In this document: positions 5,944-12,995 of the stretch, piece by piece
Position numbering within the stretch: position 1 is the first letter of the stretch
Layout of the letters: each line of letters begins with the position of its first letter
Source of the DNA: a bacterium
GTDB lineage: Bacteria > Dependentiae > Babeliae > Babeliales > UASB340
Reading direction: 5' to 3'
DNA length: 21,211 nucleotides
Assembly: GCA_030630075.1 (NCBI GenBank)
Contig: DAOVNS010000014.1
Coordinates: forward strand, 1 to 21,211
Position numbers and translations under genes: made by a program
The notes under the pieces: model-generated
What the model saw: the letters and a program-made list of their open reading frames with translations, nothing else
What the model was told of the DNA's origin: nothing
Database searches by the model: none

Positions 5944-6896
5944 CTCCAGAATTATTACACTATTTATCTATTGGATTACTTATCGGACTTGGTTCAATTG
6001 GTGCAGGAATTGGACAAGGAATTGCAGCTTTTAGTTCCGTTGGATCTTTAACGCGTCAACCAGCAAGTAACGATCCGATCGTCAGATCTATGGTTATAGG
6101 TCTTGCATTTATCGAAAGTGGTGCAATTTTTGCACTTGTTATAACATTGCTTCTTCTTTTTACCGGTTTGCCGCAAATCACACTTGCAACTGCAATCGCA
6201 GAATTGGGAATTTGTATTGTTGTCGGCGTTGCTGCGTTATCAATAAGTATTGCATCTAGTTTTGCAGTAAAATCAACGGCGCAAGCAATTTCTAGGCAAC
6301 CATTTTTTTCACAAAAAATTATAACTTTAATGTTACTTGCTCAATCACTTATCGAAGCTCCTGTAGTTTTTGCATTTGTTATCGCTTTAATCATTAAAGC
6401 GAATCTAACTGAAACAATGACGATTTTTGTGGGATTAAAGTATCTTGCCGCATCTTTATGTGTTGCTTTCGGTTGCATTGGACCATCTTGTGGGCAGGCT
6501 ATTTTTGCAAATTCATCATGTAAAGCGGCGGGTTTAAACAAAGATGCGTACAGTAAGATTTTTACTTTTTCTGTAATTAACGAAGCTGTTATAGAAACAC
6601 CATTAATTTTTTCGTTATTAGTTTCTATTATGTTAATTTATTTTCCAATTTCAGCGGCAGCTCCTTTAAGTTCATCTCTTAGTTTTTTAGCTGCTGCATT
6701 TACAGTTGGAGTTGGTTCTTTTGGAACAGCCCTTTCTGCAGGATACGTTGGATCCAAAAGTTGTATACAATTGGCACTGGAGCCTGATAATTATTCACTG
6801 TTGTTTCGTTCAACAATACTTGCACAAGCTTTTATTGAATCTTCAGTTATTTATTCACTGATAATCGCATTGTTTTTGATCACAAAGACGTTTTAG
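5937..6896 (+). CDS. atpE: Four-fold fused F-type ATP synthase subunit c (four hairpins in one chain)
   Basis: Bacterial F-type subunit c is normally a single hairpin of 70-90 residues with one ion-carrying carboxylate. This product has 319 residues and eight TM segments in four consecutive hairpins of about 80 residues. Each second helix keeps its glutamate: E60 (AFIESGAIF), E140 (SLIEAPVVF), E220 (AVIETPLIF) and E301 (AFIESSVIY), at intervals of 80, 80 and 81. The cytoplasmic-loop RQP survives in hairpin 1 (40-42) and hairpin 2 (120-122) but not in 3 or 4. The glutamine 33 residues before the glutamate, which binds Na+ in sodium-type c subunits, is present in hairpins 1 (Q27) and 3 (Q187) and replaced in 2 (S107) and 4 (A268). 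Hairpin 4 has the ESS..Y form seen in Na+-binding helices. The ATG overlaps the atpB stop and has a gagggg SD. There is no frameshift. Confidence 0.93.
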   Translation: MLAPELLHYLSIGLLIGLGSIGAGIGQGIAAFSSVGSLTRQPASNDPIVRSMVIGLAFIESGAIFALVITLLLLFTGLPQITLATAIAELGICIVVGVAALSISIASSFAVKSTAQAISRQPFFSQKIITLMLLAQSLIEAPVVFAFVIALIIKANLTETMTIFVGLKYLAASLCVAFGCIGPSCGQAIFANSSCKAAGLNKDAYSKIFTFSVINEAVIETPLIFSLLVSIMLIYFPISAAAPLSSSLSFLAAAFTVGVGSFGTALSAGYVGSKSCIQLALEPDNYSLLFRSTILAQAFIESSVIYSLIIALFLITKTF

Positions 6897-6914
6897 ATTA
6901 ACGGGAAATTAAAT

Positions 6915-6959
6915 CCATTCGACTGCGCGTTGAAGCAACGCTACGCTCAGGACGAACGG
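6915..6959. repeat. GC-rich imperfect palindrome, possible dispersed repeat
   Basis: Outer arms ccattcg (6915-6921) and cgaacgg (6953-6959, one wobble) enclose a perfect inner stem gcgttg-aag-caacgc (6927-6941). It is far more GC-rich than its surroundings and sits between atpE and the glycosyltransferase gene. It has no T-run, so it is not a classical terminator. Confidence 0.6.
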
Positions 6960-7003
6960 GGAAGGGGAAAAGTTTTTCAGGGTTTTTTTTAAAAGGAGAG
7001 AGA

Positions 7004-8188
7004 GTGGAGAAAAAAGTTAAGGTTTTGTATATTTTAACAAAACTTGAACTTGGGGGAGCACAAAAGGTTTGTTTATCACTTCTTGAGGGAATTCAAAAAA
7101 AAGGTGAATTCAGTGCATTGATTTCTGGTGCGCAAGGTGTTCTTGTCTCGCAGGCGCAGAAATCAGATTCTGTTTATTTGATAGAAAGTTTTAAGAGAGA
7201 AGTTGGAATAAAAACTATCTTTAATGAATTAAAAACTTTGTTTCTTTTAATTAAAAAAATTCGAAATTTAAAGAAACAAAATCCAGATTTAATTGTTCAT
7301 ACGCATAGTACAAAAGCAGGAATTCTGGGAAGATGGGCGGCTTTTTTTGCAAGAGTTAAAACCATCGTTCATACAGTTCATGGTTTTGGCTTTCATGAAC
7401 ATCAAAATAAAATTTCTTGGACAATAATTTTTTTATTCGAGTACTTTGCATCGTTTATAACAACTCATTACGTTTGTGTATCGCAAAATGATGTTAATAT
7501 TGGCAAAAAATATTTACCCAAATTTGGCAAAAAAAGTTCTGTGATTCGCGCAGCCGTTGAATGGGATAAGTTTTATGGTGCAACGAAAACAGAAGGTTTT
7601 GGTTCCAAAGAGTTTGGGGCCAAGGAGCTTGGGTCCGAAAAGTTTATAATTGGAACAGTTTCTTGTTTAAAGCCGCAAAAAAATTTAATTGATCTATTAA
7701 AAGCGTTTAAGCATCTTCACGATGATAAAAAAATCAATTCTGAAATCAAGCAAAATCTTTTGTTGCAAATAATAGGTGATGGTGTTCAGAAACCAGAGAT
7801 TGAAAAATGGATCAATAAAAATAACTTACAAGATAAAATTGAACTTTTGGGATGGCAAAATGATGTATCATCTTGGATGAAAAAATGGAATGTTTTTGTT
7901 ATGAGTTCGCTTTGGGAAGGTTTGCCTTGCGCAATTATAGAAGCAAGATTAAGTAAGCTTCCTGTAGTTTCGTACAATATTTCGGGTATTCCGGAGGTTA
8001 TTATAGAAAATAAAAATGGTTATTTAATTCCTGCAGGTAATTGGAAAATGCTTGCTCAAAGAATAAATCAACTTGTATTGAACCGAAACGAACTAGAATC
8101 AATGAGCAACTACAAAGATAATCTTGAAGATTTCAAAAATGAAAAAATGGTTGAATATCATTTACAGCTTTATAAACAGCTTATTTAA
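7004..8188 (+). CDS. GT-B glycosyltransferase, family 4 type
   Basis: Probably transfers a sugar from a nucleotide donor onto a cell-envelope polysaccharide or lipid acceptor in the cytoplasm. The N-terminal Rossmann domain starts VLYILTKLELGGAQKV with the GGA acceptor-side motif, and continues through HTHSTKAGILGR and TVHGFGFH. The C-terminal domain begins IIGTVSCLKPQKN and has IIGDG, LLGW and the E-x7-E donor motif with E305 and E313 (WEGLPCAIIEA), followed by SGIPEVI and NGYLIPAGN. The length (394) is typical. The start is GTG at 7004 after a strong SD (aaaaggagag). Residues 199-213 (FGSKE-FGAKE-LGSEK) are an in-frame 15-bp triplicate at the domain junction. The acceptor cannot be predicted, because there is no sugar-biosynthesis cluster around it. 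Confidence 0.9.
   Translation: MEKKVKVLYILTKLELGGAQKVCLSLLEGIQKKGEFSALISGAQGVLVSQAQKSDSVYLIESFKREVGIKTIFNELKTLFLLIKKIRNLKKQNPDLIVHTHSTKAGILGRWAAFFARVKTIVHTVHGFGFHEHQNKISWTIIFLFEYFASFITTHYVCVSQNDVNIGKKYLPKFGKKSSVIRAAVEWDKFYGATKTEGFGSKEFGAKELGSEKFIIGTVSCLKPQKNLIDLLKAFKHLHDDKKINSEIKQNLLLQIIGDGVQKPEIEKWINKNNLQDKIELLGWQNDVSSWMKKWNVFVMSSLWEGLPCAIIEARLSKLPVVSYNISGIPEVIIENKNGYLIPAGNWKMLAQRINQLVLNRNELESMSNYKDNLEDFKNEKMVEYHLQLYKQLI
7598..7642 (+). repeat. Three 15-bp tandem units inside the glycosyltransferase gene
   Basis: Units 7598-7612, 7613-7627 and 7628-7642 encode FGSKE, FGAKE and LGSEK in frame. They lie in the linker between the two GT-B domains, where added residues are tolerated. Confidence 0.8.
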
Positions 8189-8205
8189 TTTAAATCATAT
8201 TTGTT

Positions 8206-8235
8206 TTGACAAATAAAACTTACATCTGATAGATT
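8206..8235 (+). promoter_or_regulatory. Probable promoter of the acylphosphatase gene
   Basis: A perfect -35 TTGACA (8206-8211), an 18-bp spacer and TAGATT (8230-8235) lie 50 bp before the ATG at 8285. Confidence 0.55.
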
Positions 8236-8284
8236 TAATCCCGTTGATTTAACGAAAAGATCGTACTAGAGAGAAAGGATAGGG

Positions 8285-8572
8285 ATGAGAAGATGTGTGA
8301 AAATAAAAGTAACAGGCAAAGTGCAAGATGTTGGGTATAGAGATTTTGCAAAAAAACATGCAACAAAATTAAAGATTGAAGGTATTGCGCAAAATCAAGA
8401 TGATGAAAGCGTTTTAATAACTGCGTGCGGTGATTCAGATAGGCTAGATGATTTTATTGATGCTTTATACAAAGGAACTTTAAAGTCTAAAATTGAGGAT
8501 GTTTCGGTTGAACCATTTCTACAAGATAAAGATTTCAGAGGAGTGTTCCGAGTAATTGGATTCAATAAATAA
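8285..8572 (+). CDS. acyP: Acylphosphatase
   Basis: Hydrolyses the carboxyl-phosphate bond of acylphosphates in the cytoplasm. The 95-residue length is typical. The phosphate-binding loop and catalytic arginine are in GKVQDVGYR (R19), and the catalytic asparagine is N37 in IAQNQDDESV; their spacing of 18 equals that of the family. The usual glycine in VQGVGYR is aspartate here and the usual GWVRN is GIAQN, both small departures in an otherwise intact active site. The SD is an extended ggatagg just before the ATG. It appears to be a single-gene unit with its own promoter. Confidence 0.92.
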   Translation: MRRCVKIKVTGKVQDVGYRDFAKKHATKLKIEGIAQNQDDESVLITACGDSDRLDDFIDALYKGTLKSKIEDVSVEPFLQDKDFRGVFRVIGFNK

Positions 8573-8603
8573 AAAAATATCTATTTTCTAAATCATTCAA
8601 TAT

Positions 8604-8622
8604 AAAACTCTATTCAGGAGTT
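8604..8622 (-). terminator. Weak hairpin after tRNA-Glu, possible terminator
   Basis: On the minus strand AACTC-CTGAATA-GAGTT is followed by a short T/A tail, 16 bases past the CCA end of the tRNA. The stem is only 5 bp. Confidence 0.35.
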
Positions 8623-8637
8623 GATAACTCGAGGTGT

Positions 8638-8712
8638 TGGTGACCCTAAGGGGAATCGAACCCCTATTTTTGCCTTGAGAGAGCAACGTCCTAACCGTTA
8701 GACGATAGGGTC
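8638..8712 (-). tRNA. tRNA-Glu (anticodon CTC)
   Basis: The minus-strand sequence folds into a complete cloverleaf: acceptor GACCCTA/TAGGGTC with discriminator A, D arm GTC..GAC containing AACGGTTAG, anticodon arm TTGCT-CTCTCAA-GGCAA with anticodon CTC, and T arm AGGGG-TTCGATT-CCCCT. The 3' CCA is encoded (plus-strand tgg at 8638-8640). CTC reads the rarer GAG codon, so a second tRNA-Glu(TTC) is expected elsewhere. Confidence 0.97.
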
Positions 8713-8727
8713 AAAGTTCACAGAAAA

Positions 8728-8756
8728 AGAATACAAAATTACTTATAACTAGTAAA
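8728..8756 (-). promoter_or_regulatory. Probable promoter of tRNA-Glu
   Basis: On the minus strand TTTACT (plus 8751-8756), a 17-bp spacer and TATTCT (plus 8728-8733) lie just upstream of the tRNA 5' end, giving a leader of about ten bases. Confidence 0.5.
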
Positions 8757-8824
8757 GTAAGGTTGCCTTCGGATTTTCAATTGAATATCGAAACAAATCA
8801 TTGTTGCATCAACGGAGTTTTTAG

Positions 8825-11758
8825 GTGTTCCCAATTTTTATTAAACAAACTAAAATTCTTTTCTTGATCATTTTGTTTCCATTATTTTTATTTCTGACTC
8901 TTGAGTCGCTGACTCTAGTGTCTGCGGTTCAAGATAATGATTCTTATTTTACTGTGTACGAGCCAAACTCTTCTCAATATTTTAATTATTTTATTAATCA
9001 AATCACTTATGAGAGTGATTCGTCCTTTAGTTCAGATGAATTTTTTTATTTAATTAATCTTAAAAATAATAGTTGGATTTCAAGTAACGAAGTTGATTTG
9101 GCTTATCAAAATTTATCTTATAAAAAAAAGTTTAAAGAGATCGAGATTCAAATTTGTGAAACCAAAGATGGCAAAAGTTTAAACTTTAAATTTAAGTCGC
9201 ACTGGATTTTTAAAAAATTAATTTTAAATGGAATTATGTTTGGTAAGCATAAGTATTCAATACTTTATCAGCAACAGTCTGGGGATGTTTTTGATATGTC
9301 TGTTCACGAAGAATCGATAAAACAAATCAATTCTTATCTTCAAGACAAAGGTTACTTTAATTGTGAAGTGAAAGATGAATTGATTTATCAAAAAAAAGAC
9401 AAGGGAATTATCAGTAAAATTGATATAAATAAAAACAAACCGTTCATTGTAAAAACTGTTGGCTTTGAATTAAAAAATAGTTCTGATAAACAATTGTCTA
9501 AATTTCAGGAAAAACTTGAACGTAGAATAGGGGATAATCTTTTAAGCAAAATTTATTCAAAAAGCTCTATAGAAAAAGAAGTAAAAAGAATTAGAATTTT
9601 TTTTAAGAAAAAAGGATTTTTGGATTGCCATATTTCTTTAAAAAAAATCACGAATAAAGATGAAAGCCGCATTGTATTAACATTTATTATAAAATTGGGT
9701 AAAAGACAACTTCTTCGTTTTAATGGAAACAAAGTATTAACTGATAAACAAATTAAAGAAGAAATTATAGGACAAGATTATCCTTCTTGGTATTTTTCGC
9801 CTGAAATTATTGCTGAACAAATTTTACATGAATATTATAAAAAAGGTTATTGGAATACCGTAATTAACTATAAAAAAACAAAAGATAATTTTTTTGAATT
9901 CGAAATTGTAGAAAATAAACCAACAATAATTGATAAAATTGAAATTAAAGATTTTTCCAAAAAACAAATAACATACAATTCTGTTTTTTTTACCAAACTT
10001 CTCAAGAAGGGCGTATTTGATGAACAAACATTAAAAGAAGGAATTAGCCTTTTAAAAAAAACGTATCTAGAAAAGGGATATTGGAATTTTCAGGTAATAG
10101 ATAAACAACTAATTAAAAATAAACAAGGCGAATTTTATACATTAATTTTAAATATAAAAAGTAATCAACAAAGACTTTGGGCTGGGTTTAAAATTGAAAA
10201 CTTTGAATATCTAGAAAAAAATGATTTCTTTAAAAAATATCCTTCAAAAACAAGTTTTAAAATTCCATTTAATTATTATTGGCTTCAAGAACAAAAAACG
10301 TTTTTATTAAACAATTTCCAACAACAAAGTTATTGGTATGTTGATGTTTATCCCGAACTAAAGTTTCAGCAATTAGATGTTTTAGCGGATAAATTTAAAA
10401 TTTTTGTTGTTTGGAAAATTAATTTAGGTCCAAAAATTGAGTTTGGTAAAGTTCTATTAAATGGAAATACAAGATTGCCGTTTTCGCGAATTATGAAAGA
10501 AGTTCAGTTTAATCAACATCAAACTTGGGATAAGAAGAAAATCGATTTAACGCGATATCATTTAAAAAGATTGGATGTTTTTAAACACGTGCAGCTGCAT
10601 CCGTATAAAATTTCAGAAAAAAAAGATCATCAAGAAGAACTCGAACTTCCTGTAAATCTTACATTGATTGATGAAGATCCAATGCAGGCAAGATTTAGAT
10701 TGGGATATTTTTTAACCAGTCAAAACTTCTTATTTAAAAGAGAATCAACTTATAAGGTTGGTGCATCATTAATTTTTAATAACCCAACAAATAATGTTGA
10801 TAAATTAGAAGTTAATGCAGATTTTACAAAATTTGAAAGAAAGTTTGATTTTGATTATCAATTACCATCTCCTCTTGGATTAAAAATTAAAGATTCATCT
10901 TTAATTGGAAAATTTAAAGCATATAGCAATAAATACACTCATCCTGTTGAAATGTTAAATAGTGGTTCTGCTTATGAAGCACACGAAGATGGTTTTTCTT
11001 TTGGACTTAGTAACGAATATAAAAAGGGATATTTTTGTGGAATTAATTTAGGAAACGAATGGATAAATACAAGTAAAGTTAGAGGAAACATAAAGTTTTC
11101 AAAAGATTTAATTAATAAGACAATGCCATACTTTTTTATAGAACCAAATATCGTTATTGATAACTTAGATGATCGACTTAATGTAAAAAAAGGAAGCCTT
11201 ACGTTTTTTGCGCTAAAAAATATGATTCCAGAATATTACGGCGGTTTTTCGTCAAAACTGATGTTTGAACAATCTTTTTTTCATCCGTTAGTTAATGAAA
11301 AAATAATTGGTGCATTTCGAATCCGCTTGGGACATATTTTTAAAACGAAGTTTGAAAACGTTCAACCGCCAGAAAGATTTTACCTTGGAGGACCGTTTTC
11401 GGTTAGAGGTTACGAAAAAGATGCACTTCCTCCAATCGGAATTAGTGAAGAAGTTGAAGATGGAAAAAGTATGAAAAAATATACAATCCAAGGTGGAAGC
11501 ACGATGTTTAATGCGAATATCGAATTTCGCTTTCCAATTTATCTTGCATTAAAAGGTGTTATTTTTACAGACGTTGGCGTTTTGAGCCAATCCGGTTTTT
11601 TAGGTTTTTATGATAAATGGTATCCGGCTTCTGGTTTTGGATTAAGATACAAAACTCCTATTGGTGCAATAAGATTTGATATTGGTTGGAAATGGAAAAC
11701 TCGTTTGCCGGGTGATAGTTCTTATGCCTGGTATTTAACACTTGGCGAAGCGTTTTAA
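8825..11758 (+). CDS. Omp85-family outer-membrane protein (BamA/TamA-like) with extended POTRA region
   Basis: Proteins of this family insert beta-barrel proteins into the outer membrane. The GTG start at 8825 is preceded by an acggag SD and no ATG is available nearby. Residues 1-34 are a signal peptide ending LTLVSA. Residues about 100-600 hold roughly six POTRA-like repeats, recognised by recurring helix/turn/strand ends such as DKGYFNCEV, KKGFLDCHI, KKGYWNTVI and EKGYWNFQV. The barrel (about 610-977) has the diagnostic loop-6 motif VRGYEK with R861-G-Y, preceded by YLGGPF, and ends in an aromatic F. At 977 residues it is longer than E. coli BamA (about 810). BamA is the most likely role, but TamA or another Omp85 member is possible. 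The signal peptide contains a 15-bp tandem duplication. Confidence 0.88.
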   Translation: MFPIFIKQTKILFLIILFPLFLFLTLESLTLVSAVQDNDSYFTVYEPNSSQYFNYFINQITYESDSSFSSDEFFYLINLKNNSWISSNEVDLAYQNLSYKKKFKEIEIQICETKDGKSLNFKFKSHWIFKKLILNGIMFGKHKYSILYQQQSGDVFDMSVHEESIKQINSYLQDKGYFNCEVKDELIYQKKDKGIISKIDINKNKPFIVKTVGFELKNSSDKQLSKFQEKLERRIGDNLLSKIYSKSSIEKEVKRIRIFFKKKGFLDCHISLKKITNKDESRIVLTFIIKLGKRQLLRFNGNKVLTDKQIKEEIIGQDYPSWYFSPEIIAEQILHEYYKKGYWNTVINYKKTKDNFFEFEIVENKPTIIDKIEIKDFSKKQITYNSVFFTKLLKKGVFDEQTLKEGISLLKKTYLEKGYWNFQVIDKQLIKNKQGEFYTLILNIKSNQQRLWAGFKIENFEYLEKNDFFKKYPSKTSFKIPFNYYWLQEQKTFLLNNFQQQSYWYVDVYPELKFQQLDVLADKFKIFVVWKINLGPKIEFGKVLLNGNTRLPFSRIMKEVQFNQHQTWDKKKIDLTRYHLKRLDVFKHVQLHPYKISEKKDHQEELELPVNLTLIDEDPMQARFRLGYFLTSQNFLFKRESTYKVGASLIFNNPTNNVDKLEVNADFTKFERKFDFDYQLPSPLGLKIKDSSLIGKFKAYSNKYTHPVEMLNSGSAYEAHEDGFSFGLSNEYKKGYFCGINLGNEWINTSKVRGNIKFSKDLINKTMPYFFIEPNIVIDNLDDRLNVKKGSLTFFALKNMIPEYYGGFSSKLMFEQSFFHPLVNEKIIGAFRIRLGHIFKTKFENVQPPERFYLGGPFSVRGYEKDALPPIGISEEVEDGKSMKKYTIQGGSTMFNANIEFRFPIYLALKGVIFTDVGVLSQSGFLGFYDKWYPASGFGLRYKTPIGAIRFDIGWKWKTRLPGDSSYAWYLTLGEAF
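8894..8923 (+). repeat. 15-bp tandem duplication in the Omp85 signal peptide
   Basis: Units 8894-8908 and 8909-8923 match at 12 of 15 bases and encode LTLES-LTLVS just before the predicted cleavage site. Confidence 0.6.
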
Positions 11759-11767
11759 AAATAAATA

Positions 11768-12661
11768 TTAATGTTGCCAAGGTTTGTCGTTAAAAAAACA
11801 AAAAAGTGGTGTAATTTCTTCATCCAAACAATATGGTATTTGATCTAGTTTGTAATAATATGAATCAATTAACATTGCAGAAGACTTTGTAATAACTACG
11901 CAGTACCAATGCCTAAATTGTTTCACTACAACTATCTGAGGCTTTCCTGTTGTTTTAAATAACGCTTTTTTCTCAATTAATATTGGATTGTCTTTTACTA
12001 ATTCATCTAAGCTTTCTATACCTTCAATTGAGATAATTGATAAATTAGTAATATTTTTAAGATCTTGTATTTCAAGTTTTATTGATAAAATATCTTCCAA
12101 TTGACTAGTTCTTAAACATTTTTGATTTTTATACGCATACGTAAAAGATTTCTTAGGTTTGGCAAGAGATTTTTTCGGATACTTTGAAAATAATTCTTCG
12201 TAAAATTTATTAAAACCCTCAGCATCATTTATATCAAGTTGAGCTAATGCTATAAATAAGTTTTTATAGTTTTTTAAAATGTTGATAATTGTATAAACAT
12301 TAAAAGCAGTAAAATACCCACATCTCCAATCATCTCCTTGTCTTGTTGATGGAATAAACTTGAAAAAAAATGTTTTAGAAAACATTTTTAAATTTGTTGT
12401 TTTTTCAAAAAAAGTTTTTGATGTTAATGCAAGTTTATGTTTGCTTTGTTCATCTAATAAAGACAAGATTTTTTCATAAACGTTAGAATTGTTTCTAGCT
12501 AAATCTAAAAGATGTTCAGGCTCTCTAGATTTCTTAAAAACTCTCTCTGAACTTAAATCTTTAGGTAAAGATCTTTTCATAGAATAAATTGGACTAATAA
12601 AAATAGATGCAGATAAAACTGCCAAAAATAATTTATTAAAAATAGAATTTTTATTTTTCAT
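11768..12661 (-). CDS. Exported F-box-like protein with papain-like cysteine-protease motif
   Basis: The 297-residue product starts with a signal peptide (FLAVLSASIFISPIYS), followed by a basic stretch. Residues about 50-88 (YEKILSLLDEQSKHKLALTS within them) look like a degenerate F-box helix bundle. The C-terminal part contains QGDDWRCGYFTAFN with C114, similar in form to the D-x-x-W-G-C-x-Y motif of ATG4 (C54) and UFSP (C78) peptidases, then H251 in FRHWYCVVI and D266 in AMLIDSYY. The order C-H-D and the DW-C helix fit a papain-like (clan CA) fold; Q108 may supply the oxyanion hole. An attractive inference is an effector that engages host SCF machinery and cleaves a ubiquitin-like modifier, but neither domain is certain by eye. 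The SD is aagg. The gene is convergent with the Omp85 gene, the stops being 9 bp apart. Confidence 0.6.
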   Translation of the reverse strand: MKNKNSIFNKLFLAVLSASIFISPIYSMKRSLPKDLSSERVFKKSREPEHLLDLARNNSNVYEKILSLLDEQSKHKLALTSKTFFEKTTNLKMFSKTFFFKFIPSTRQGDDWRCGYFTAFNVYTIINILKNYKNLFIALAQLDINDAEGFNKFYEELFSKYPKKSLAKPKKSFTYAYKNQKCLRTSQLEDILSIKLEIQDLKNITNLSIISIEGIESLDELVKDNPILIEKKALFKTTGKPQIVVVKQFRHWYCVVITKSSAMLIDSYYYKLDQIPYCLDEEITPLFCFFNDKPWQH

Positions 12662-12995
12662 GGTATAACCTTCAAATATAACCTCAAAAGAATATGTAAT
12701 TTGCTTATATATTCTTTAAATGCTTAAGCCCAAAAACTCATTTTTATCAAACATTACAAGTGTTGATTTATATCTAAATTTTATATCAATAAGTTTTCTT
12801 ATGCAAAAGCTTCCCCTTTCCAGATTATTTTTTTGCAGTTTTTGCATATATTTCTACAAAAAGCATCTTTTGCGGGGTTTTTCTGGGGCAAGTTTTAAGA
12901 AAATCTATATCTATTTTGTTTACAATCTAAATACACATTTCGTATTATTTAACCAGTTATAAAACATTACAATCATTCTTTTGGGGGAAACTGAG
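12662..12995. other. Intergenic region between divergent exported-protein genes
   Basis: These 334 bases hold the start regions of the F-box-like gene (minus) and the PP2C gene (plus). No RNA gene or repeat is recognised. An 80-codon plus-strand frame here has no SD and a low-complexity product and is not accepted as a gene. A good promoter is present at 12919-12948. Confidence 0.6.
12919..12948 (+). promoter_or_regulatory. Probable promoter of the PP2C gene
   Basis: TTTACA (12919-12924), an 18-bp spacer and TATTAT (12943-12948) lie 47 bp before the ATG at 12996. The leader contains a G5 tract (12983-12987) that also serves as a rough SD. Confidence 0.55.

Noticed and set aside
5937..6896. 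Reading the c-subunit gene as a V-type K subunit or as misassembled tandem genes
   Set aside because: The adjacent subunit a is clearly F-type, hairpins 1 and 2 carry the F-type RQP loop, the four hairpins are well diverged from one another, and the frame has no internal stop.
7598..7642. The repeats at 7598-7642 and 18419-18472 as CRISPR repeats
   Set aside because: Units are contiguous without spacers, in frame, and only 15 bp long; no cas genes are present.
12720..12962. 80-codon plus-strand ORF between the F-box-like and PP2C genes
   Set aside because: It has no SD, a low-complexity Phe/Leu/Ser-rich product without domain features, and overlaps the probable PP2C promoter.
12981..12995. 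TTG start for PP2C, five codons upstream
   Set aside because: From the ATG at 12996 the product begins with a standard MKK signal peptide, and the G-rich stretch upstream can act as its SD.
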